Assembly: GCA_964551735.1 (NCBI GenBank)
Contig: CAZKEF010000003.1
Location: 1-64,000 of the forward strand
DNA: 64,000 nucleotides
From: DAOUAT01 sp964551735
Lineage (GTDB): Bacteria; Chloroflexota; Anaerolineae; CG2-30-64-16
Direction of reading: 5' to 3'
A model generated the notes under the pieces. The model saw only the letters and a program-made list of their open reading frames with translations, was not told the DNA's origin and did no database searches. Of the stretch, positions 36,181-43,448 are shown in pieces. Made by a program: the position numbers and the translations under genes. The first letter of the stretch is position 1. Each line of letters begins with the position of its first letter.

Positions 36181-36381
36181 CGGTGCGATTGTGACGAGAG
36201 TTGCGGGATGTGTTGGCCTTGATTAACACGAAAGCCGACCAGGTACGAGCTGGCCGGCCTCCTATCCCGATTCCTGTTGAGCCCCAGGAGCCGGGCGTTA
36301 CAGTCCTCATTGTAGCAGTGTTACGCAGGACGTCAAGTGAGGCGGCTGCCCTTTTCTGGGGGTTATCCTAGGAGGTTGATT

Positions 36382-38334
36382 GTGTTCCGCACGCAAATGT
36401 TGAGAAGAATTTTGCAGGTTTGTGTCGTACTCCTGTTGAGTATCGGTCCGGCGGGTCGTGTTTCGGCAGGGACTAATGTATGGACCAGCTACGGACCTGA
36501 AGGGGGATCTATTGATTCCCTGGCGATTGATCCGCTGACGCCGAACACCCTCTATGTCGGGACATCCCACAACGGCGTGTTTAAGAGCACAGACGGCGGC
36601 GGGCACTGGGTTCATACCAGCCTGAGTAATTCCTTCGTGCTCGCTTTGGCGATCAACCCGGTTACGACCACTATCCTCTATGCCGGCACAAACGGCGGCG
36701 GTGTGTATAAGAGCACGGACGGCGGTGAGAACTGGAGCAAGGCCAACACCGGTCTCACGAACAATCGAGTTTTCGCCCTGGCCATCGATCCGGATATGCC
36801 GACGACTCTCTATGCCGGCACATTCGGCGGCGGCGCGTTCAAGAGCACGGATAGCGGCGGGCACTGGAACGCGATCAATGCCGGCCTGACTAATCAGGAC
36901 ATCTATACCCTGGTGATCGACCCGCAAACGCCAACCACTCTCTATGTCGGGACGGGTGGTGGCGGTGTCTTCAAAAGCACGGACGGTGGCGGGCATTGGG
37001 CCGCGATTAATACCGACTTAGCCGGGGCCTGGGTCGATGCCCTGGCAATTGATCCGGCTACGCCAACCACCCTTTATGCCGCAGCCGGCGCAGTCTACAA
37101 AAGTACGAATGGCGGCGGGAGTTGGAGCCAGGCCAGCACCGGTCTAACCGATAACTCTATCAACACCCTGGCGGTTGATCCAGTTACTCCATCCACCCTC
37201 TATGTCGGGACATCCAACGGCGGTGTGTTCAAGAGCACGAACAGCGGTGGAAACTGGAGCGCGGTCAACACCGGTCTGACCAATAAGCATGTCAACACCC
37301 TGGCGATCGACCCGGTGACGTCGGCTACACTGTATGCAGGGACGGAAGGCACGGGTGTGCGCAAGAGTACAGATCGCGGTGGGAGCTGGAGCGCGATCAA
37401 CACCGGCCTGATCGCTGCTTCTGTTGATGCCATCGCAATCGATCCATTGACGCCAAGTACCGTCTATACAGGCACTGATGGTGGCGTCTTCAAGAGCACA
37501 AACGGCGGCGAGAACTGGAGTGCGGCCAACATCGCATTGACCAGTTACAGTATCCAGGCTCTGGCGATCGACCCGCTGACACCAGCCACCCTCTATGCGG
37601 GAACATGGTACAAGGGTGTGTTCAAGAGCACGGACGGCGGCGAGAACTGGAGCGCGGCTAGCACCGGCTTGGACAATGCCAGCATCCTTGCGTTGGTGAT
37701 CGACCCTACTGCGCCGACTACCCTCTATGCCGGGGCATATTGGGGCCAGGGTGTCTTCAAAAGCACGGACGGCGGCCTGAGCTGGAGCGCGGCCAGCATG
37801 GGCCTGACCAACATGTATGTCAACGCTTTGGTGATCGACCCGGGTGCACCAACCACCCTGTATGCAGGGACAGACAACGGTCTTTTCAAGAGCACGGACG
37901 GCGGTGGAAACTGGGGCTCAGTCAACATTGGCTTGACCAATACTCGCGTCAATGCCCTCGCAATTGACCCACTGACGCCCACCACCCTGTATGCGGGGAC
38001 TGATGGCGGTCCTTTCAAGAGCACGGACGGTGGTGGGACTTGGACTCCAGTCAACACCGGCCTGTTCGCAGACTATATTGGCTCTCTGGCCATCGACCCG
38101 GCGACGCCAGCCACCGTGTATGCTGGGACATATCGTGGTGTGTTCAAGAGCACGAATGCGGGTGGGAGCTGGAGTGCGTTCAACACGGGCATGCCCAGCC
38201 GCTATGTTTATGCCCTGGCAATTGACCCTATGACGCCGACGATACTCTATGCTGGAACGGGTGGCGGCGGTGTATTCACGATGCAGCAGATCATCTATAC
38301 TGACCATGTCTATTTGCCGCTGGTAGTGAAATAG
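36382..38334 (+). CDS. Exported BNR/sortilin-like repeat protein
   Basis: 650 residues from GTG 36382, chosen because GGAGG lies exactly 6 bases before it; ATG 36397 is the alternative. A signal peptide (about residues 1-30) is followed by ~14 repeats of ~41-43 residues of the form LAIDPxTPTTLYAGTxxGGVFKSTDGGxxW, the Asp-box pattern of BNR/Ycf48/sortilin-type propellers. With this many repeats it should form two propellers of about seven blades. It ends exactly in HVYLPLVVK, a C-terminal motif shared with other exported proteins in this window. Lone plus-strand gene between the two CHAT loci; its link with them is positional only. Confidence 0.9.
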   Translation: MFRTQMLRRILQVCVVLLLSIGPAGRVSAGTNVWTSYGPEGGSIDSLAIDPLTPNTLYVGTSHNGVFKSTDGGGHWVHTSLSNSFVLALAINPVTTTILYAGTNGGGVYKSTDGGENWSKANTGLTNNRVFALAIDPDMPTTLYAGTFGGGAFKSTDSGGHWNAINAGLTNQDIYTLVIDPQTPTTLYVGTGGGGVFKSTDGGGHWAAINTDLAGAWVDALAIDPATPTTLYAAAGAVYKSTNGGGSWSQASTGLTDNSINTLAVDPVTPSTLYVGTSNGGVFKSTNSGGNWSAVNTGLTNKHVNTLAIDPVTSATLYAGTEGTGVRKSTDRGGSWSAINTGLIAASVDAIAIDPLTPSTVYTGTDGGVFKSTNGGENWSAANIALTSYSIQALAIDPLTPATLYAGTWYKGVFKSTDGGENWSAASTGLDNASILALVIDPTAPTTLYAGAYWGQGVFKSTDGGLSWSAASMGLTNMYVNALVIDPGAPTTLYAGTDNGLFKSTDGGGNWGSVNIGLTNTRVNALAIDPLTPTTLYAGTDGGPFKSTDGGGTWTPVNTGLFADYIGSLAIDPATPATVYAGTYRGVFKSTNAGGSWSAFNTGMPSRYVYALAIDPMTPTILYAGTGGGGVFTMQQIIYTDHVYLPLVVK

Positions 38335-38799
38335 GGCCGCTGGGGTTTTGGGGCGCGGGTTCGGTGGTTGGAAACCGCCGGCTCAAGGTGAGCCACCTGC
38401 GGCTCGGCGCAGGCGCAGGTGAGGCCCTGCAGGGCCTGGGGTGGTGGGCGCCTCTCCCTGCCGCCCAGGGAGAGGCGCGGGGTCAGGCGGCGGGAGGCTA
38501 GGGGACGCCTTTGAGGCGGGCGACAGCGGCCCAGACGGCGTCGCGGAGGCGCTCGATAGGGTCGTGGGGCGCAGGGTTGTCGAGGGGCGCGCGCGACGGC
38601 GTCCAGGGTGATGCCGGCCTGGCGGGCGTTGCGGGCGAGCTTGCGGGCCTTGGCGACGATGTCGACGGCGCTGTATTTGGGTGTCTTGACTGCGATTTAG
38701 GCGGCCATGTCGGGTTCGAGGCCGATGCCTTGGCTCTTGGCCGCGACGCGGGCGATGAGGCCGCGGTTGTCAGTGGGATGCCAGCGTGAAGCGCAGCCG
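38335..38799. other. Non-coding or decayed region with hairpin
   Basis: 465 bases with no intact gene. A perfect 13-bp hairpin (38448-38460/38466-38478, CTCTCCCTG type, REP-like, 5-nt loop) sits between the convergent gene ends. On the minus strand, 38498-38790 holds pieces of plausible protein in different phases (DNRGLIARVAAKSQGIGLEP, then a stop, then KYSAVDIVAKARKLARNARQ, then PHDPIERLRDAVWAAVARLK), which looks like frame-shifted gene debris. Confidence 0.5.
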
Positions 38800-39693
38800 T
38801 TACCCCACGCTTGCGGCCGCGCGCCGCGCCCGCGCGAGTTGATCCACGGTGGCCCAGCCGCCCAGCGCACCCGTGACGAGCCCCCACACCGTGAACGAAA
38901 GAACGACTCTTGAGTCACTGTACGAGCCAAGGGAAAACAGAAAGACAACACCCAAACCGATGCCCGCCGCCAGTGCCCACGCCGCAAACAAAATCGCGAC
39001 CTGGCCCCACCGGAAGCGGGTCTCGGCCCATCGGAGCACCAGGCCCATCAACCAAGGACTGATCAGCAGAAGCACAAGCACGTGATACCAGCGCAGGGCG
39101 ATCCCTTCCCTACGGCAGACGAAAGCCGCGGCCACCCCGCCAAGGATAAAAGCCAGGGCAAGGCCCACCGGCACCATCTCGCTGTCGTTAGTCCCTATCA
39201 GTGCAACGATCATCAGCCCGACGCCCCACCCCGCGGCGATGATCGCTACCGGTGCCCAGTGCGGCCAGGTCGCCGCGGGCCACGGAGCGGCCGGCGCCGG
39301 CGCTACGTGCAGCCCGGTGAACACCCCAGCACTCGCAGCAGCGACCGACCGCAGCGGGAGCTCTACAGGCGGTTCGCCGGCCGGCAGCTCAACAATCGGC
39401 AGCGGTTCGTGCGATTCGGATGGCCTTTCGGGCGCCGGGGCCGCCGATTCGACCGGTATTTCCGGTGTCGGCTCGACCGACAGGACGGGCGCGGGCGGCG
39501 CGGCCTGCGTCCACTCCTGCCCATCGAACACATACCAGTCGCCGGTCTCGTAGCCGATGATCCACCAACGGCCCCCGTCGTCCTGGATCATCAACTCCTC
39601 AAGTTGCGCCTTAAAGTCATCCTCCGGCAGCACGCCGGCAGCGACCTGGGCCTTCAATGCCCGATAGCGGGCTTCGACATCGGTGTAATTCAT
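38800..39693 (-). CDS. Membrane protein with SHOCT-like and Trp-rich N-terminal domain (A)
   Basis: 297 residues. Residues 2-36 form a SHOCT-like helical hairpin (YRALKAQVAAGVLPEDDFKA), directly followed by DDGGRWWIIGYETGDWYVFD, a compact Trp/Tyr-rich strand module, then a Pro/Glu linker and about six membrane spans (about 140-295). The start ATG overlaps the stop of the preceding gene by 4 bases (ATGA), so translation is coupled. It shares the N-terminal module with that gene's product. With the CHAT-2 gene it forms a three-gene operon. Function is unknown; the soluble module could bind the CHAT protein or a peptide ligand. Confidence 0.8.
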   Translation of the reverse strand: MNYTDVEARYRALKAQVAAGVLPEDDFKAQLEELMIQDDGGRWWIIGYETGDWYVFDGQEWTQAAPPAPVLSVEPTPEIPVESAAPAPERPSESHEPLPIVELPAGEPPVELPLRSVAAASAGVFTGLHVAPAPAAPWPAATWPHWAPVAIIAAGWGVGLMIVALIGTNDSEMVPVGLALAFILGGVAAAFVCRREGIALRWYHVLVLLLISPWLMGLVLRWAETRFRWGQVAILFAAWALAAGIGLGVVFLFSLGSYSDSRVVLSFTVWGLVTGALGGWATVDQLARARRAAASVG

Positions 39694-40289
39694 GTTGTGG
39701 CCCCCTTATTTCCAATCCTTGGTGTCCCACGCTGGGCCCAGCGGATGGTCCAGCGGGTCAAAACAACACCAGCAGCCAGGCCAGCCAGGAAGAGGATCAC
39801 CCCCCATGCTCCTGTGCCCGTACTTGGAAACATGAGCGCTAGCCCGAGCAGAAAAGACAACAACACGGCGCTGATGACGATCAAGAGGCGCCAGAACACC
39901 ACCCCGGCATACCGACCGGCGACTTTGACCGCGGCCACCAGCGGCACCGACGATGTGGTGCGGCCGACAGGCACGCGCGCGGCCCAGTTTTCGCCATCGA
40001 ACGCATACCACTCGCCCGTCTCATGGCCGATCATCCACCACGTGCCCTCCGTGTCTTGGAACATCGCCTCCTTAAGCCGGCTGCGCAAGTCATCTTCAGT
40101 GAGCGAATCGGTTTCGAGCTGCCGCCGCAGGGTGCGGTAGGTCAGCTCAACCTCGAGATAGCGCGCGTCCCTGGGCGGCGGCGCGGCACGCATCCCCTGG
40201 CGTGCCGCCAGGAAAAGCAGCCCCCAAAACAAGGCGGCAAAAACCAGGCAAACGAGGGCCAACAAGAGCCCAGTGGTAAAGCTAGACAT
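39690..40289 (-). CDS. Membrane protein with SHOCT-like and Trp-rich domain (B)
   Basis: 199 residues from ATG 40289, selected because AGGAGG precedes it; a much longer open frame upstream is only the shadow of the CHAT-2 gene. An N-terminal membrane span (about 6-30, LALVCLVFAALFWGLLFLAA) is followed by a SHOCT-like hairpin (YRTLRRQLETDSLTEDDLRS) and the Trp-rich module EGTWWMIGHETGEWYAFDGE, then two more membrane helices near the C-terminus. The module is homologous to that of the next gene's product. It starts 31 bases after the CHAT-2 stop. Confidence 0.8.
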   Translation of the reverse strand: MSSFTTGLLLALVCLVFAALFWGLLFLAARQGMRAAPPPRDARYLEVELTYRTLRRQLETDSLTEDDLRSRLKEAMFQDTEGTWWMIGHETGEWYAFDGENWAARVPVGRTTSSVPLVAAVKVAGRYAGVVFWRLLIVISAVLLSFLLGLALMFPSTGTGAWGVILFLAGLAAGVVLTRWTIRWAQRGTPRIGNKGATT

Positions 40290-40320
40290 GCCGACACCTC
40301 CTGAGCAAGCACGAGAGCCG

Positions 40321-43212
40321 TTACTTCGGCAGGGTCTTCGGTCTATCGCCGGGCTTGGGTGGGGTGGACGTGGGCACAGCCGGCCGCGGCAGCTCGGCCA
40401 GTTCTTTCCGCCGTCGGGCCTGCAACAACAGGTCGGCCGCGCGGCCGCGGCTCCGGTCTGTGTACTCCGGATCGAGCCGTGTGACCTCGCGAAATGCCTG
40501 GAGCGCCTCGGCCCAGCGGGCCGCGTCGAAATGCGCCACTCCCTGGGTGAACAGCTCCGCCAGGCTGATCTGCTGCTGCGCCGCGGCCAGCCGCTCCCGG
40601 ACGTCCCGGTATCCCGGTTCGACGGCCGCGATCTGAGCCAGGAGCTCGGCTGCGCGGGTCCAGTCGTTGCCCGCCAGGGCCGCCTCGGCCTGTTGATAGG
40701 CTTCGGCCAGTGCGGCCTGCTGCTGCGCCGCAGCCTCTTCATCGGCCAGCGCGCGGCGGGCCCCCGCGGCCAGGGCCTCGACATCACGGTAGTCGGGCGC
40801 CGTCTGCTGGATCTCAGCGAGCTGCCGGAGGGCGGCAAGCCATTCGCCGGCCCGAAGCCGCGCGATGGCGGCATCATAGAGCTGCGCCAGCCGAGCCGCG
40901 CGCTTTGCCGCCGCGCGCGCCTCGGCTGCGGCTCGTGCTTGCCGTTCCGCCTCGGCCCGCTGCTCGGCTTCCTGTCTGGACTGGCGGCTGCGCGCGAGCA
41001 GATCGCTGGCAGATGCGGTGGGCCCAAGGCTGAAGCCAGGATCAGCCCCGGCCACCAGTTCAAAGCCGGCAACAGCTTCGTCCCAGTACCCGGCGTTGAG
41101 ATGCGCCAGCGCCTGCCGGTACTGTTCGGTCAGCTCGCGGCCCCGGTTGACGCCAGCCAGCAATTCGGCTACGGTCGGCCGCCGGGCGGGATCTAGCTCC
41201 TGGGCTTGGAGCAGTGCGGCTTCGGCCGCATCCCAATCCTGGCCGGCCTGCGCGACCTGAGCCTGCGTGAGCAGATCGGCGGCCTGCTGCTGCCGCTGCG
41301 CCTCAGCTTCGCGATCAGCAATGATCTTGCGGACGCGGGCCAGCAGAGCATCGGTCTGCTTGTACCCCGGCGACTCGCTGGCGAGCTGCTCAAACCCCCG
41401 CTGCGCGTCCGCGAACCGGCCGGCATCCATATCGCGCATCGCCTGTCGGTAAATGCCGGTCAGCTGCTTCTCACGAGCCTGGCTCGCCAGGGTCGCTTGT
41501 GCGCCTGCCAGCAGCCCCTCGGGATCAGGGTAAGCGGGGTCAAGGCCGTGGATGTGCTCAAAGACGTTAACCACCGCCTGCCAGGCACGGGCCTGGAACA
41601 GCTGCCGCGCCTCGTCGTAGCACTCGGCCAACGTCTGCTGCTGCTGAGCTTCGGCCAGCAGCGCAGGGGCATCGCGGTAATTGACGTCCAGCGCGGTCAC
41701 CGCCTCCAGGTGTGACACGGCCGCGGCCCAATCCCCCGCATCATAAGCCTGCCTGCCCTGCATGTATCGCTCAGACAAGATAAACTGCTGCCGAGCCTGC
41801 GCAAGCTTCTCAGCCGCAGCCGCATGTCCCGGCGCGTAGGCCACCATCTCCTCGAGCAGCGCAACGGCGCGAGACCAATCGTCAACCCAAAAGCATGCAA
41901 GCGCCTCGGTCCACAACGCTTCCACGTCGACCGACGGAGCAGGCGGTGAACGTTTGGATGAGGTCGGTGTTGGCCGCTTAACCTGCTCAGATTTGACCTG
42001 TTTGGGCTCGACTGATCCGGCCCTGTCCAAGGCCAGCGTTTCTGGCGGCGGAGCCGGCGCCTCCGGCCGCTGGCCGTGCAGCGCCCCGGCCTGGCTCACG
42101 GTCGTCAAATTGAAGATATAGCCGTCGGGGGCGCGCAGATAGAGCACCGGCGTGCCCCATTCCAGGTCGGTAGCCTTAGCGTAGATCCCTTTGCGCGCCT
42201 CGGCCAGCGCAGCATCCACCGGATAACCGTCCGCCAACGCGCCGTAGAATTCATGGGAGAAGGCGATAGCCGCATCGTCGCTGATCTCGAACTGCATAGC
42301 GATGAGCGCGGGGATGCCCTGCTGCACGATGCTCTGCGCGGTGCCCGCGAACGGGTCCGTGCGCGAGGCGCGTGCGCCCTCGCACGCGTTCAGGATCACC
42401 AGCCGGAGCGGTCGGTGGTCGCGCAGCAGCACGCCCAGATCCTGGCCGGTGACGGGCCGGCCGCGGCCGGTATCCTCCCCTTCCAGCAGCAGCACCCCAT
42501 CTTGCGCGGCCTCATCGAAGGCGCCGTGGCCGATGAAGTGAAAGATGTGGTAGGCGCCGCGGCGCAGTTTGCGCTGCAGCGCGGTCAGGGTGGCTGTCTC
42601 CAGCCGCTCCGCGACCACCAGGCCGAGCGCCCGCACATCGGCCAGGGCGTCGCTCACCTTGGCCCACTCGCGTTCCACGTCAAGCGGGGGGTAGCCGGGC
42701 GGCGATGAGATCATGACCAACACGCGCAGCGGGGGCGGAACCTGGAGCGACCGGACCGCTTCGGGCAATTCCAGGTAGCGAACCAACGGGGTCTCAGATG
42801 ATAGGGCCAGAAAGCGGTTGAGCGAGGTGTCGTAGAGGTATTCCCATGGCAGGTCGGCTAGGGCCGGCGCGCCGCGCAGGTGCAGCCGGATGCGCAGCCC
42901 GGTATCCTGCCGCCCCGCCAGATCGAGGCTCTTGCGCAGGCAGACGCGCACCTCCTCGCTGAACACGCTCTCGAACAGGCGGCCCCCGAAGCGCTTGGCC
43001 TCCTCGGTCTGGGGTGACTCTAGCCGGCGCACGATGCGCCGCGGCCGGCCGATCTTCAGCAGGAAGTTCTCGATCTCGGTATCCGAGAAGGGAAGCCGGA
43101 ACTCACCGATGGCACGGTCTGCGTCCGCCGGGGCATGCAGGACGCGCACGTTGTAGCCCGTCTCCGAGCGATTGATCAGCAGATCAAAGTCCAGGTACCT
43201 GATCGCGCTCAT
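40321..43212 (-). CDS. CHAT-domain protease with TPR-like repeat tail (CHAT-2)
   Basis: 963 residues, no signal or membrane segment, probably cytosolic. Residues 1-370 are the same N-terminal region plus CHAT domain as CHAT-1 (DLPWEYLYD; HFIGHG with His229; LVILNACEGARAS with Cys277), so the dyad is intact. After a Pro/Lys linker, residues ~430-945 contain about nine helical repeats of ~60 residues with the theme WxxAVxxLExVxALDPxYxDxxxLLAxAxxQ, TPR-like and rich in Ala and Gln, with a coiled-coil-like stretch (QRAEAERQARAAAEARAAAK). Repeat-linked CHAT proteases elsewhere are activated by a partner (for example TPR-CHAT in type III-E CRISPR), but here the partners are probably the two membrane proteins encoded next. 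Near-consensus promoter upstream. Confidence 0.9.
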   Translation of the reverse strand: MSAIRYLDFDLLINRSETGYNVRVLHAPADADRAIGEFRLPFSDTEIENFLLKIGRPRRIVRRLESPQTEEAKRFGGRLFESVFSEEVRVCLRKSLDLAGRQDTGLRIRLHLRGAPALADLPWEYLYDTSLNRFLALSSETPLVRYLELPEAVRSLQVPPPLRVLVMISSPPGYPPLDVEREWAKVSDALADVRALGLVVAERLETATLTALQRKLRRGAYHIFHFIGHGAFDEAAQDGVLLLEGEDTGRGRPVTGQDLGVLLRDHRPLRLVILNACEGARASRTDPFAGTAQSIVQQGIPALIAMQFEISDDAAIAFSHEFYGALADGYPVDAALAEARKGIYAKATDLEWGTPVLYLRAPDGYIFNLTTVSQAGALHGQRPEAPAPPPETLALDRAGSVEPKQVKSEQVKRPTPTSSKRSPPAPSVDVEALWTEALACFWVDDWSRAVALLEEMVAYAPGHAAAAEKLAQARQQFILSERYMQGRQAYDAGDWAAAVSHLEAVTALDVNYRDAPALLAEAQQQQTLAECYDEARQLFQARAWQAVVNVFEHIHGLDPAYPDPEGLLAGAQATLASQAREKQLTGIYRQAMRDMDAGRFADAQRGFEQLASESPGYKQTDALLARVRKIIADREAEAQRQQQAADLLTQAQVAQAGQDWDAAEAALLQAQELDPARRPTVAELLAGVNRGRELTEQYRQALAHLNAGYWDEAVAGFELVAGADPGFSLGPTASASDLLARSRQSRQEAEQRAEAERQARAAAEARAAAKRAARLAQLYDAAIARLRAGEWLAALRQLAEIQQTAPDYRDVEALAAGARRALADEEAAAQQQAALAEAYQQAEAALAGNDWTRAAELLAQIAAVEPGYRDVRERLAAAQQQISLAELFTQGVAHFDAARWAEALQAFREVTRLDPEYTDRSRGRAADLLLQARRRKELAELPRPAVPTSTPPKPGDRPKTLPK

Positions 43213-43246
43213 GGCCGACCTCCCAGTCTTCGGTAAAGCCTATATC

Positions 43247-43275
43247 ATTATAGGCCCTTGTGTGCCGTATGTCAA
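43247..43275 (-). promoter_or_regulatory. Consensus promoter of the CHAT-2 operon
   Basis: On the minus strand, TTGACA (43275-43270), 17-bp spacer, TATAAT (43252-43247), both exact. An inverted repeat CCTATA/TATAGG overlaps the -10, a possible operator. The leader is ~30 nt, with GGGAGG before the ATG. The remaining bases up to 43448 hold no gene. Confidence 0.85.
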
Positions 43276-43448
43276 CCACTTGTGCGCCAACGATCTCATA
43301 CAGACCGAGCCCGCTCAGCGCCACCTCAACTCCAGGCGCGCCCAATCGGCAGCTCTGATTGGGCTGCCGATTGGGGACAAAACAGTATGAACGACGGTGC
43401 GAGGATGCGAATCCGGTGGTTCCGGAGGTTCGGCGCCCGCCGGGTGGG

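Noticed and set aside
36500..38300. Regular ~125-bp DNA repeats as a non-coding satellite
   Set aside because: They are the blades of a BNR-type propeller protein in one open frame.
39690..41072. A 460-codon open frame extending membrane protein B into the CHAT-2 gene
   Set aside because: The extension overlaps CHAT-2 in another phase and has no family features; AGGAGG lies before ATG 40289.
34032..43212. Calling the CHAT loci a type III-E CRISPR (Craspase-like) system
   Set aside because: No gRAMP/Cas7-11 gene, no CRISPR array, and the CHAT domain is N-terminal to the repeats, the reverse of TPR-CHAT.
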